Positions 52,040 through 60,914 of a DNA stretch of 64,000 nucleotides are shown in pieces. Each line of letters opens with the position of its first letter. Positions within the stretch are counted from its first letter, which is position 1. The notes under the pieces are model-generated. The model was not told where the DNA came from. It did not search any database and saw only the letters and a program-made list of their open reading frames with translations. This DNA comes from an uncultured Tateyamaria sp. (GTDB lineage Bacteria > Pseudomonadota > Alphaproteobacteria > Rhodobacterales > Rhodobacteraceae). The position numbers and the translations under genes were made by a program. The stretch lies in assembly GCF_947503705.1 (NCBI RefSeq), contig NZ_CANNES010000012.1, forward strand, positions 1-64,000, read 5' to 3'.

Positions 52040-52531
52040 CTAAGGTTCCAGCGGGGTCAGCGTCAGCCGCGCCCGCACCTTACCCGATCGGTCCGTCGCC
52101 TCGAAGGCAAAGCTGCCCAGCCCGTATCCCCAGCGCGGCTCCTCAGCCGAAATCCAGTTGGCCAGCCGGGTAAACGTCACCTCGTCAAATTGCAGCGTCA
52201 CCACGCCCCCGTCCCCCTCACCCAGTTGCGAGACGTCGGCGCGCAGGCCTGCCTCGATCAGGCTCTGTTCCACCTGGGCCGAGCCCATGGGCGGCGGACG
52301 CTGCACCTCGGGTGCCGTGACAAGGGACCGGTTTTCCACGACCCGGGCGGCCACCCAGGCCTGTATCGCTTGCGCCTCGGCTCGCTCTGCCTGGGCTGTT
52401 GCGCGCGCCTCGTGCATCGGCAGCACCAGGCCAAACGCGACGCCCAGCGGCAGGACAACCAGTACCAAGAGGGCAAAGAGCATCCGCTCGCGCCCGCTCC
52501 GCTCGGCCAGAAAAGCGGCAAGGGCGGTCAT
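52040..52531 (-). CDS. gspM: Type II secretion protein GspM
   Basis: A 163-aa bitopic protein: a short cytoplasmic part (LAAFLAERSGRERML), a membrane helix (FALLVLVVLPLGVAFGLVLP), a helical Ala/Glu-rich stalk and a ferredoxin-like periplasmic domain (VVTLQFDEVTFTRLANWISAEE). This matches GspM, the partner of GspL in the inner-membrane platform. The ATG overlaps the gspL stop. Last gene of gspGHIJKLM. Confidence 0.85.
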   Translation of the reverse strand: MTALAAFLAERSGRERMLFALLVLVVLPLGVAFGLVLPMHEARATAQAERAEAQAIQAWVAARVVENRSLVTAPEVQRPPPMGSAQVEQSLIEAGLRADVSQLGEGDGGVVTLQFDEVTFTRLANWISAEEPRWGYGLGSFAFEATDRSGKVRARLTLTPLEP

Positions 52532-53715
52532 GGCTGCCCCTCCGGCGCGCGCAGGCGCATCTGGGTCCGCACGCCTGCGTCCCCTTCGGAAACCACCGAT
52601 TCCACCTGATCCACCTGCAAGCCCGTGGCCGCCACCGCCGCCGTCACCGCGTCTGCCGCGGCAAAATCCGCCACTTGCAGCACCAGCGTCAGGGCGTCCC
52701 CCTGCACCGCACGCACGGTCTGGGGGGCGACCCCTTCGGTCTCGATCACCGGCCCTGCGCGGGCAAACATCTCGAACGGGGTCAGGGGCACAGCACCGGG
52801 ATCGCTTTGCGCGCGGGCAGCGGCCAGTGCGCGGCTGACCTGGCTGCGAACATCCAGGATCGGCCCTGTGGGGATGAAATGCGTGCGCACCATGGCTTGG
52901 GTCTGGGCACGAATGGCGGCTGTTTCAGTCTCTATCCGTGCCGTTTCGATCCAAAGCGCCGCCGCCCAAAGCGCCGCCGCCGTGCCCCCGAACAAGACCG
53001 GCCAGCGCCAGGCGCGCAATTGCGCGGCCAGTTTGGCCTGCGACAGTTGCGGGTCACGGCGCAGATCACAGGACAGCTCATCATGGCCTAAGGCCACCAG
53101 GCCCTTTGCCTCCGCCAGTGCTGTCACACAAGAAATGTCATGGGCGCGCGCCAGATCGGCCAGCCCGGGCAGCGCGTCATCCACATTCACGATGACCTTG
53201 GGCTTGGCCTTGCACAAGTGCTGCGTCAGCGTGGCAAGGGCCAAGGTCGCGCTGGCCCCGAACCCGTCATGGGGGCCAAGACGCGCGGCAATACCGTGGG
53301 GTGTGGCGGCAATGACCCAGATGTCAGGGGCCGCAGGCAGGGCCAGGTAATCGGGCAGGATCGCCTGACAGCGCCCCGCAGCCTTGCGCCAGGCCGCTAC
53401 ATCGCTGGTTGCGGTGACTTGTACCCGCCGCCAGCCATCCTGCCCCTTGGGCACGCCAATGGAAAAGGGGCGCATGTCTATCGCTGTCGGGTTCAGGCCC
53501 ACGCGGTCTTGCAATTGCCGCCGCGCCACCTGCTCCAATGCGGTCCCCCGCACCCCGGCAGGCAGGTCCAGATCCAGCACCGCCACCGCCGCCCCCGGCA
53601 CCAGCGCGATATCGCGCGGCCCCGTCACAGCCCCCACCGCCTGCGCCGCAGGACCAAAGGCCGGGCCGTAATCGGGCCTGTCTGGGGTTTGATGGGGGGT
53701 CTGGGGATCGCTCAC
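52528..53715 (-). CDS. gspL: Type II secretion protein GspL
   Basis: A 395-aa protein. The cytoplasmic actin-like part has DIALVPGAAVAVLDLDLPAG and QVARRQLQDRVG. It is followed by a membrane helix (WRWPVLFGGTAAALWAAALWI) and a periplasmic ferredoxin-like domain. It recruits GspE to the membrane. I prefer the GTG at 53715, whose GTGA overlaps the stop of a 25-codon frame that itself begins on the gspK stop. The longer frame upstream reads gspK sequence out of frame. AGGAG lies 14 bases before this GTG, rather far. Confidence 0.8.
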   Translation of the reverse strand: MSDPQTPHQTPDRPDYGPAFGPAAQAVGAVTGPRDIALVPGAAVAVLDLDLPAGVRGTALEQVARRQLQDRVGLNPTAIDMRPFSIGVPKGQDGWRRVQVTATSDVAAWRKAAGRCQAILPDYLALPAAPDIWVIAATPHGIAARLGPHDGFGASATLALATLTQHLCKAKPKVIVNVDDALPGLADLARAHDISCVTALAEAKGLVALGHDELSCDLRRDPQLSQAKLAAQLRAWRWPVLFGGTAAALWAAALWIETARIETETAAIRAQTQAMVRTHFIPTGPILDVRSQVSRALAAARAQSDPGAVPLTPFEMFARAGPVIETEGVAPQTVRAVQGDALTLVLQVADFAAADAVTAAVAATGLQVDQVESVVSEGDAGVRTQMRLRAPEGQP

Positions 53716-53789
53716 GCTGTGTTTCTGGCTCCTGCCGCAGCTTTGAGGGGCAAGATGCCGTGCACTGCCCGATTGTTCAATGAAATCAT
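53712..53789 (-). CDS. Possible 25-codon coupling peptide between gspK and gspL
   Basis: A mini-frame (MISLNNRAVHGILPLKAAAG then ARNTA) starts with ATGA on the gspK stop and ends with GTGA on the presumed gspL start. Every other junction in this operon overlaps directly, so this frame could be a translational relay, or the remains of the original gspL N-terminus after a frameshift. It is too short to judge as a protein. Confidence 0.3.
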   Translation of the reverse strand: MISLNNRAVHGILPLKAAAGARNTA

Positions 53790-54697
53790 GGGCGGGTCGT
53801 AATCCGCCAACGGGTGGTTGTGCCCGTGGGCAGTGATTGACGATACAGCATCGCGCGCCGCGCCGCACTGCGCCCGTCCAGCGTCGCGGTGATGGTCACA
53901 TCGAACCAGTCGGACCCCACCGACAGCCGGCCCGCGTCGAAATCCTCGGGCAGGGCCGCACCCTGACCCGCCTCGACCGCCGTGATGAACGCGTCAACCG
54001 AGATAAAGGGGGTCCTGACCCGGCGGCTCAACTGGGTGCGGATCACATCCGGTGAGACATCGGGAAAGAACCCCGCCACCAGTTCGGGCGGGGCCGCGTT
54101 CAGGTTCAGGCGGCTGTCCCCGGGCAAAACGGTCACAAGGCCGCGCAAACGGCTCATATCCTGGGCGCTGAGCCCCGGAATATCGGCCAACTGGCGCGGC
54201 ATGAAGAGCGCCCCACCCACCGGATCACGGGGCGGGTCCAGGCCCGCATGGGCCCTGCGGCTGGCCGCATTGGCCGGGCGCACCGCCTCGGCCAGCGTTT
54301 CGGCCACGCGCGGGGCCAGCCCACGCGCCTGCAACAGCGCGTCCAGCGCCGGGCGGGCGACGGTGTTGGTGCTGTCGCCCAGCCAGTTGATGTTGAACAG
54401 CGCCTGCGCATCCGTGATCTGCCCCTGGGCCATGCCGCGATCCAGATCAAAGGGCGGTGCCGCCTGCGCCCAATCCTCGCCTGCATGATCCATGCCGCCC
54501 CGGCCACCATCGCGGTCCAGGACCGCGCGGGCATAGGCCTCGAACGCGTCCAGATAATAGTCCAACTGCCCCGCCCCCTGGGCCGCCACAAGGCGCGCGC
54601 GCCCTTCCTCGGCCCGGGCCAGCACAAAGACGGCTGCCGCTGCAAGGGCCGCCACCAGCACCAGCGCATTGACCAGGACAAAGCCGCGATCCTTCAT
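53786..54697 (-). CDS. gspK: Type II secretion minor pseudopilin GspK
   Basis: A 303-aa minor pseudopilin. The prepilin site is KDRG|FVLVNALVLVAALAAAAVF, without the usual Glu at +5, as is normal for GspK. The large alpha domain includes LFNINWLGDS, DIPGLSAQDMSRLRGLVTVLPGDSRLNLNAA (shown whole it would be longer) and ELVAGFFPDVS. It caps the pseudopilus with GspI and GspJ. The ATG overlaps the gspJ stop (ATGA). Confidence 0.88.
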   Translation of the reverse strand: MKDRGFVLVNALVLVAALAAAAVFVLARAEEGRARLVAAQGAGQLDYYLDAFEAYARAVLDRDGGRGGMDHAGEDWAQAAPPFDLDRGMAQGQITDAQALFNINWLGDSTNTVARPALDALLQARGLAPRVAETLAEAVRPANAASRRAHAGLDPPRDPVGGALFMPRQLADIPGLSAQDMSRLRGLVTVLPGDSRLNLNAAPPELVAGFFPDVSPDVIRTQLSRRVRTPFISVDAFITAVEAGQGAALPEDFDAGRLSVGSDWFDVTITATLDGRSAARRAMLYRQSLPTGTTTRWRITTRP

Positions 54698-55374
54698 CGT
54701 AACGTCTCTAACAAGGGGATTGTGCCCTGGCCGTCAATCTCCAGCGTGACTTCGATGGCCAAAGGCAGCGTGTCGGAAAACACCTCGGCCGCGCCGCCCG
54801 CCAGGTCCGCATCCAGTGCGCCGGGGTCGATGGTTGCGCCCGTTGGTCCACGCACGCCTGCCTGCCAGCCGATCTGGGGCCAATAGCTGCGCAGATCCAT
54901 ACCACTCACCCCCTCCATCACGACGACTTCGGGGCTGCGCGCGTCACCCGCCGGGTCCAGCACCGTCCAGACGCGGCGATAAAGCATGCCATCCGCCAAC
55001 CGCCATTCCACCCGGTGAAAGCCTGCTGTGACGGCCCTGCCGCCCTGGTCCAGCGCCGGTTGCCCCGCCACGGAAAAGGCCAGCACTTCGCCGCCCGCCT
55101 CTGCCCCGGCCAGCCGCAGGGCCGAATGGGGAGCGGCCCCGCCGGGCGGATAGAACAGCATCGGCACCGTACCGCTCAGATCGCCGCGCAACAGCGCAAG
55201 GGGGCGCGAGAGCGCCGCCCCTTCGGCGCTCATCTCGGCCAGCCGGTCGCGGGTGCGCAAGGTGGCCGTCAGGCTTTGCAGACCCATAACGGCAATAAGG
55301 GCAAAGATGGCCATGGCCGCCACCAGCTCGATCAGGGTGAGGCCCTGATCCTTGTCCTGTCCCCCATCCGTCAC
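54694..55374 (-). CDS. gspJ: Type II secretion minor pseudopilin GspJ
   Basis: A 226-aa pseudopilin with the type III prepilin signal KDQG|LTLIELVAAMAIFALIAVMG, including Glu at +5, and a GspJ-type body (FHRVEWRLADGMLYRRVW, MEGVSGMDLRSYW). GTG start at 55374, overlapping the gspI stop. It is part of the pseudopilus tip. Confidence 0.88.
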   Translation of the reverse strand: MTDGGQDKDQGLTLIELVAAMAIFALIAVMGLQSLTATLRTRDRLAEMSAEGAALSRPLALLRGDLSGTVPMLFYPPGGAAPHSALRLAGAEAGGEVLAFSVAGQPALDQGGRAVTAGFHRVEWRLADGMLYRRVWTVLDPAGDARSPEVVVMEGVSGMDLRSYWPQIGWQAGVRGPTGATIDPGALDADLAGGAAEVFSDTLPLAIEVTLEIDGQGTIPLLETLR

Positions 55375-55727
55375 GGGCGCCCCCCCGGCAGCAGATAAAC
55401 GACATATTGCGCCCCTGCCCCTTGGGCTGCCCGCGCAGTCACGGTGACCTCGACCAGCCCCGCCGCCGTCACCTCCTGTGCGGTTGTCAGATCAAAGCTT
55501 TGGCCGCCCAAAGTGACCTGCGCGGGCAAGGTGCCCCCCAGACCCAGCAGGCGTAATTCTTCGGCCCGGTTGCGCGCGGCAATCTGGGCCAGAGTGCGAT
55601 CGTGAATGCCCGCCGTGGCCAGGCGCGCCTGATCCGTGGCGCGGGTCGCGGCGATGCTGCCGATGGACAGGACCAGAATGGCCACCGCCAGTTCCAGCAG
55701 GGTCAGACCGCTATCCCGGCGGCTCAT
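55371..55727 (-). CDS. gspI: Type II secretion minor pseudopilin GspI
   Basis: A 118-aa pseudopilin, the usual GspI size, with the prepilin signal RRDSG|LTLLELAVAILVLSIGSIA and a body ending in VEVTVTARAAQGAGAQYVVYLLPGG. The ATG at 55727 overlaps the gspH stop (ATGA). ATG 55739 is possible but overlaps further. Confidence 0.85.
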   Translation of the reverse strand: MSRRDSGLTLLELAVAILVLSIGSIAATRATDQARLATAGIHDRTLAQIAARNRAEELRLLGLGGTLPAQVTLGGQSFDLTTAQEVTAAGLVEVTVTARAAQGAGAQYVVYLLPGGRP

Positions 55728-56218
55728 GAGCCGCTGCATGTCACACCGTCCCAACCATCGCTGGCACAGCGGGCCACATCGCCGCGCGTGGAAAAGACCA
55801 GATCAAAGGCGCTGCTCTGCCCCGTCGCCAAAACCACGATTTCAGGCGTATCAGGGTCGAAAACGGTGTGGTCTGTGCTTAGGGTCGCACGGCCCCGCCA
55901 GGCCCGTGCCGGGGCCGCCTCGACCCAGCCTTGGGCGGTGCGGCGCATCAGGCGCCATTCGGTGGGCGTGATCTGCAACCCCTGGCTCTGACGGCTGTGC
56001 ACGGCCAGATGGCGGGCCAGATCAAAGGCGCGGGCAAAACTTTGGGCATCCGCCGCCGTGGCCGCCCCCTGCCCGCGCACTGCCGTGATGGTGACGCCAA
56101 CGGCCAGCACGGCCAGCACCGCCACCACCACCAGCAGTTCAATCAGGGTAACGCCGGCATCGCGGTGCTTTGGGATGACACCGACGCAGCGGCGATCCGG
56201 GGTCAGTTCACCGCCCAC
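55724..56218 (-). CDS. gspH: Type II secretion minor pseudopilin GspH
   Basis: A 164-aa pseudopilin with the prepilin signal HRDAG|VTLIELLVVVAVLAVLAVG and the GspH-type body with LARHLAVHSRQSQGLQITPTEWRL (split by strands) and a Cys pair (VARCASDGWDGVTCSGS) at the end. The GTG start at 56218 lies inside the end of gspG, a 16-base overlap. Confidence 0.85.
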   Translation of the reverse strand: MGGELTPDRRCVGVIPKHRDAGVTLIELLVVVAVLAVLAVGVTITAVRGQGAATAADAQSFARAFDLARHLAVHSRQSQGLQITPTEWRLMRRTAQGWVEAAPARAWRGRATLSTDHTVFDPDTPEIVVLATGQSSAFDLVFSTRGDVARCASDGWDGVTCSGS

Positions 56219-56664
56219 GATCCCACATCCGCGTCTGCGCCGGTGCCCCCCGCCACGCCATCCGCCCCATAGGAAAAGACGTCGAATTCGCCATGTACCC
56301 CCGGTTCAAGATATTGGTACGGCGCGCCCCAGGGGTCGACCGGCACCCGGTCCATGTAACCGGAAGTGGCCCAATTGGCGGGAACAGGATCTGTTGTGGG
56401 CCGGGTCACAAGGGCCGCCAGCCCCTGTTCGGTGGTGGGATAGCGAAAATTGTCGAGGCGGTAGAGCTGCACCGCGCTCGAGATTGCCGCCACATCCGAT
56501 TGTGCGCGTGCCGCACGTGCCTGATCGGGGCGGTCGATGACACGGGGGACAATGACCAGCGCCAGGATCGACAGGATGACCACCACCACCATCAACTCGA
56601 GCAGGGAAAAGCCCGCGTCGCGCCGGTCGCGCATGTCCGTATCTGATGTGGCTGTGTCTGGCAT
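56203..56664 (-). CDS. gspG: Type II secretion major pseudopilin GspG
   Basis: A 153-aa major pseudopilin with the signal RRDAG|FSLLELMVVVVILSILALVIV. The classical GspG features follow: VPRVIDRPDQARAARAQSDVAA, LYRLDNFRYPTTEQGLAALV, VPVDPWGAPYQYLEPG and a calcium-site loop (DVFSYGADGVAGGTGADADVGSW) that exceeds the usual length slightly. GAGAGGTCCATA precedes the ATG. First gene of gspGHIJKLM, divergent from the prepilin peptidase gene. Confidence 0.93.
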   Translation of the reverse strand: MPDTATSDTDMRDRRDAGFSLLELMVVVVILSILALVIVPRVIDRPDQARAARAQSDVAAISSAVQLYRLDNFRYPTTEQGLAALVTRPTTDPVPANWATSGYMDRVPVDPWGAPYQYLEPGVHGEFDVFSYGADGVAGGTGADADVGSWAVN

Positions 56665-56785
56665 TATGGACCTCTCAAATATAGGCCCATGATAGGGAGC
56701 GTTTCGCGCGATTGTCCATGCGCAGTTTCCTCGAACCACGCCCCTGTTTGATCTTGGTCCACCCCGCCCCTAGGGTCGCACCACA

Positions 56786-57520
56786 ATGCTCAGCGCCTGG
56801 CCCCTGTCTCTCTTTCTCATTCTGATCAGCCCGGCCATCGGCTCCTTTCTGGCTGTCCTCGTTGATCGGTTGCCCCGGGGGGAAGACGTGGTGCGGCGGC
56901 CCTCGGCCTGTCGCAGTTGCGGCACCGCCCTGGGGGTGGGCGATCTGGTGCCGCTGGCCTCCTTCATCTGGCGGCGGGGGCGCTGCGGACATTGCGCGGC
57001 CCCGATCCCGCCCTGGCTGTTCTATATGGAGATTGCGGCCACGGGCCTGGCTCTGCTGGCGGTGCTGGAAGGCGACACGCCCGGCCACATGATCGGCACG
57101 GCGGTGATCTTGTGGCTGCTGCTGGCGCTGGCGGTGTCAGACCTGATGTGGTTTCGGCTGCCCGATCTGCTGACGGGGGGGCTGGCGCTTGTGGCGCTGG
57201 CAATGGCACCCGACCCGCGCGCGGCTTTTCTGGGGGCGGGGCTGGGGGTGATGGCCTTTGCCGCGCTGCGCCGGGGATACCGGATCATGCGCAAGCGCGA
57301 GGGGCTGGGTTTGGGCGACGTGAAGTTGATGGCGGGGCTGGGGGCCTTTGTCGGGCTGACCCATCTGCCGCTGCTGGTGCTGTTGGGGGCGGTCACGGCC
57401 ATTGCCGTGGCGCTGGCGGGGGCCTGGCGGCAGGGGCGCTATGACGCCACGCGACCCTTGCCCTTTGGCACGGCGCTGTGTGCTGCGGCCTTTGCGCTTT
57501 GGCTGGTGGGGCTGGCTTAG
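56786..57520 (+). CDS. gspO: Prepilin peptidase/N-methyltransferase GspO (PilD)
   Basis: A 244-aa membrane aspartyl protease that cleaves and methylates the pseudopilins encoded opposite. The N-terminal domain has SFLAVLVDRLPRGEDVVRRPS and the zinc cysteines CRSC and CGHC. The catalytic aspartates are in SDLMWFRLPD and GLGDVKLMAGLGAF. Six to eight membrane helices. The start ATG 56786 lies 121 bases from gspG in a divergent intergenic region. Confidence 0.92.
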   Translation: MLSAWPLSLFLILISPAIGSFLAVLVDRLPRGEDVVRRPSACRSCGTALGVGDLVPLASFIWRRGRCGHCAAPIPPWLFYMEIAATGLALLAVLEGDTPGHMIGTAVILWLLLALAVSDLMWFRLPDLLTGGLALVALAMAPDPRAAFLGAGLGVMAFAALRRGYRIMRKREGLGLGDVKLMAGLGAFVGLTHLPLLVLLGAVTAIAVALAGAWRQGRYDATRPLPFGTALCAAAFALWLVGLA

Positions 57521-57604
57521 GCGCATTTCGGTTGTCATTGACGGCCCCAGCCTGTCAACTGTGCCCACCTTATTCTTAACCGATATTAACCGATCAGGCC
57601 CCAT

Positions 57605-59155
57605 ATGTCCTCGCACCGCTCCCTTGCCCGCTTTGCCCTGCCTTTGATTGCGGCGCTGTCTTGCAGCCCGCTTTGGGCCCAGCAGACGCAATCCCCCGAC
57701 AGCCCCCCGACCATGGCCCAGATCGAGGCGGCCTGGCAGGCCAGGGACTTCGAAGCCGCGCGCGCAGGCCTTGCCGCCCTTGCCGCCACAACCACCGACC
57801 CGCTGGTGCAGTTTCGCTATGCCCGGATGCTGATCGACGGGATTGGCGGGCCACGGGACCCGGCGCAGGGCATGAGCTTGCTGGATCAGGCGATTGCCCA
57901 GGGCTATGTGCCGGCCCAGGTGTTGCAGGCGCGTGTCCTGCTCAGCCCCGGACCGGCCCGCAACCCCGAACGGGCCGCAGCGCTTTTGTCGAACGCCGCC
58001 GCACGCGGCACCAGTGAGGCGCAGTATTATCTGGGGCTCTTGCACCTGAACGGGACGGGCGTGGCCAAAGACCCGCAGGCCGCCTTCAACTGGCTTTTGG
58101 CCGCCAGCGAAGGGCAATACGGCCCCGCCCAGCTGGAGCTGGCCAAGCTTTACATCTCGGGCGTCGGCACGGCCCCGAACCCGGGCCAGGCCGCATATTG
58201 GATGCAGGAGGCCGCCGCGCGCAACATCGCCGAGGCACAGTTCCAATGGGCCGAAATGCTGGCCCAGGGGCTGGTGCAGGGCCAGGCCACACCGGACGCT
58301 CTCGACTGGTATGCCAAGGCAGGCCAGCAGGGCCATGTGCTGGCGCAGCGCACACTTGGCACCCTGTACCTGACAGGGGCCGAGGGGGTGGACCCGGATG
58401 CCACGCTCGCGGTGCAGTGGCTGACGGCGGCGGCGGATGCGGGCGACGTGCGGGCGATGAACAATCTGGGCGTGGCCTATGGGACGGGCACCGTGCTGCC
58501 GCAGGACGACGCGCAAGCCTTTGAATGGCTGCTCACGGCATCGGATGAGGGGCTAGCGCAGGCCAGCTTTGTGCTGGGGCGGATGTATGAGGCCGGGCGC
58601 GGCACGCCTGCCAATCTGGACAAGGCGGTCGCGACCTACCGGTTGGCCGCAACCCAAGGATCCCAGCAGGCCATGGCCCGGCTGGGGACCCTGACACTGG
58701 CGGGCACGCTGGACGATGTGGTGGCCCCCCATGACGCGGTTGACTGGGTGATGGCCCAGATCGACCAGAATGACGCCGCCCTGCCCTGGATGCAGGCCCA
58801 GGCCGAGGCCGGCGTGCGACCGGCCCAGGCCGCCCTTGGGAAATGGTATGCCAGCCAGCCAGCCCGCGCCGCCGAAGGCTATGCGCTGATAGAGCTGGCC
58901 GCGCGCGCAGGCCACGTGCCCTCGCAATTTAGCCTGGGCCGGGCCCTGACCACCGGGGACGGGATCGCGCTGGACTATGTGGCGGCACACACCTGGCTGA
59001 ACATCGCCGCGACCAGCGGCCATGAACAGGCGATCACCACCCGCGACCTGATCACCGACCTGATGACGCCCGATCAGCTGGCCGAGGCCCAGGACGCCAC
59101 CCGCGCCTTCTTTGAGGCCGAAAGGGCAGGTCCCCTGGGCGCGCAGGACAACTGA
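57605..59155 (+). CDS. Secreted Sel1-repeat protein (first of a pair)
   Basis: A 516-aa protein with a signal peptide (LARFALPLIAALSCSPLWAQ). About ten Sel1-like repeats follow, such as AQYYLGLLHLNGTGVAKDPQAAFNWLLAA, ending where the next begins, and AMNNLGVAYGTGTVLPQDDAQAFEWL. Sel1 repeats make superhelical protein-binding scaffolds, usually in the periplasm. The partner is unknown. The last base of the stop overlaps the start of the second Sel1 gene, so the two are one operon, next to gspO. Confidence 0.87.
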   Translation: MSSHRSLARFALPLIAALSCSPLWAQQTQSPDSPPTMAQIEAAWQARDFEAARAGLAALAATTTDPLVQFRYARMLIDGIGGPRDPAQGMSLLDQAIAQGYVPAQVLQARVLLSPGPARNPERAAALLSNAAARGTSEAQYYLGLLHLNGTGVAKDPQAAFNWLLAASEGQYGPAQLELAKLYISGVGTAPNPGQAAYWMQEAAARNIAEAQFQWAEMLAQGLVQGQATPDALDWYAKAGQQGHVLAQRTLGTLYLTGAEGVDPDATLAVQWLTAAADAGDVRAMNNLGVAYGTGTVLPQDDAQAFEWLLTASDEGLAQASFVLGRMYEAGRGTPANLDKAVATYRLAATQGSQQAMARLGTLTLAGTLDDVVAPHDAVDWVMAQIDQNDAALPWMQAQAEAGVRPAQAALGKWYASQPARAAEGYALIELAARAGHVPSQFSLGRALTTGDGIALDYVAAHTWLNIAATSGHEQAITTRDLITDLMTPDQLAEAQDATRAFFEAERAGPLGAQDN

Positions 59156-60303
59156 TGCGGGCGCTGTTGCTGATATGCGCGCTGGCGGTCTGGACCGGCA
59201 CGGCCCAAGCCCAAGTACAGGGCCAAGCGCTCTATGACGAAGGGCTGCGCTATCACGAGGGGCAAGGGGTGGTGCAGGATTATGCCCGCGCCGCCGCGCT
59301 GATGGAACAGGCGGCCCAGGCCGGGCATCCCGGCGCACAGGCCCATCTGGGGGGCTATTATTATACCGGGCTGGGGGTGGCGCAGAACCTGGCCCAGGCC
59401 CTGCACTGGCTTGAGGCCGCCGCCGCACAGGGGGATCCGGCCCATGCCTATGCGCTGGCCCAGGTGCTAGAGACAAACCCCGCCACATTGCCCCGCACCG
59501 TAAGCCTTTACCAACAGGCCGTGGCCGAAGGCTATGGCCCCGCCATGGTCAGCCTCGGGGTGCTCTATCAGGAGGGCAAAGGGGTCGCGCAGGATCTGGA
59601 CCGGGCACGGCAGCTTTATGAAGGGCCCGCACAGAACGGCAACGGGCGGGCGCTGAACAATCTGGGGCTGCTCTATGTGCGGGGCAGCGGGGTCGCACAG
59701 GATTACGGCTATGCCGCCCAGCTCTTTGCCGCCGCCGCCGAATTGGGAGTGACCCAGGCGATGACCAATCTGGGGGTGCTTTACGAAAACGGGTTTGGGG
59801 TGCCGCTGGACGAGGCGCGCGCCGCCACCCTCTACCGCATGGCGGCGGGGGCCGAGGCCGCGCCGGACGCCCCTCAGGATCCCTACGGACTGGCCTATGA
59901 CCCCCGGCTGGTGCCCGCCCCCACCCAGGGGGCGGCACTTGAGGCGCTGCAACAGGCGGCGGCGACCGGCGATCCGGTGGCGCGGTTCCAACTGGGCTGG
60001 CTCTTGCTACACAAGATCGAGACGACGGCCGCCGATGACCGGCAGGGGGCGCTGCATCTCAAGGCGCTGGCCGAGATGGGGCACGGGCCCTCGATGCACA
60101 ATCTGGGCCAGCTTTATGTGGCCGGGCGCGGTGTGCCGCAGGATTACATGCTGGGCTTCATGTGGCTGACTTTGGCGGCCAGCACCGGTTTCGACCCGGC
60201 CCGCCCGGCCCTTGAGGCGCTGCAAAGCAAGGCCACCCCGGACCAGATCAACGCAGCCCAGGCCCGGGCCCAATCCTGGGCGCAGGCGCGCAGACAACCA
60301 TAA
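59155..60303 (+). CDS. Secreted Sel1-repeat protein (second of a pair)
   Basis: A 382-aa protein with a short signal peptide (MRALLLICALAVWTGTAQAQ) and about eight Sel1 repeats, for example AMVSLGVLYQEGKGVAQDLDRA and SMHNLGQLYVAGRGVPQDYMLG. It is probably a periplasmic scaffold paired with the preceding protein. The TGATG overlap with the upstream stop shows tight coupling. It resembles the first protein but lacks the AHTWLNIAATSGHEQA-like ending, having FMWLTLAASTGFDPA instead. Confidence 0.87.
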   Translation: MRALLLICALAVWTGTAQAQVQGQALYDEGLRYHEGQGVVQDYARAAALMEQAAQAGHPGAQAHLGGYYYTGLGVAQNLAQALHWLEAAAAQGDPAHAYALAQVLETNPATLPRTVSLYQQAVAEGYGPAMVSLGVLYQEGKGVAQDLDRARQLYEGPAQNGNGRALNNLGLLYVRGSGVAQDYGYAAQLFAAAAELGVTQAMTNLGVLYENGFGVPLDEARAATLYRMAAGAEAAPDAPQDPYGLAYDPRLVPAPTQGAALEALQQAAATGDPVARFQLGWLLLHKIETTAADDRQGALHLKALAEMGHGPSMHNLGQLYVAGRGVPQDYMLGFMWLTLAASTGFDPARPALEALQSKATPDQINAAQARAQSWAQARRQP

Positions 60304-60442
60304 GGGGAACATGGCCCGCAGAGATTTAGCCATTTGGTGAATCGGAAAAACGTGCTATGCAGACGGTTAACATTTGATTACTTTTTGACGCATTATATTG
60401 CTGATCGGCCCCCTGGCCGGATGCAAAACAAAGGACCCTGCT

Positions 60443-60859
60443 ATGAAGATGATGACAACCGGACTGGTGTTTGCAGCACTGCTCGGGGCATCAGCCGTCT
60501 GGGCCTCCGACAGCCCCAAACCTGTCCAACAGCACAACTCGAACGCGGTCTGGTTTGAAAACTGGACCGGTCTGAGCAACACATCGATGGTCATCTCGAA
60601 ACCCGATGGGGAACTGGCGACGGTCTTTGCCGCCACTGGCACGCCGGTGTTTCAGCTGACGGGCACCGAAGTGGTCGATGGGATCTATCGCTATGAGTTG
60701 ACGGCCGCCACGGACAAGACCGAAAAGGTTTCGGGCGGGCTGAACAATGGGCGCGGCAGCGCGGCCAAGGACGAGGTGGCTGTGCCCTTCTATATGAATG
60801 GCCATTTTACCGTATCTCGGGGGGTCATCGTGACGCCCGAGGATTTGAAAGAAGAATGA
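60443..60859 (+). CDS. Small secreted protein paired with the tail-fibre-like protein
   Basis: A 138-aa protein with a signal peptide (MKMMTTGLVFAALLGASAVWAS). The mature part is probably a beta-sandwich (SNAVWFENWTGLSNTSMVIS, TPVFQLTGTEVVDGIYRYEL, VPFYMNGHFTVSRGVIV). The ATG at 60443 follows AAGGACCCTGCT. No family is recognised. It lies 55 bases before the large surface protein gene and is probably co-expressed with it. Confidence 0.7.
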   Translation: MKMMTTGLVFAALLGASAVWASDSPKPVQQHNSNAVWFENWTGLSNTSMVISKPDGELATVFAATGTPVFQLTGTEVVDGIYRYELTAATDKTEKVSGGLNNGRGSAAKDEVAVPFYMNGHFTVSRGVIVTPEDLKEE

Positions 60860-60914
60860 TATACGCGGACCCGGAATACCGGGCTGCTGCAAACCAACTT
60901 GGAAAGGTGGGACA

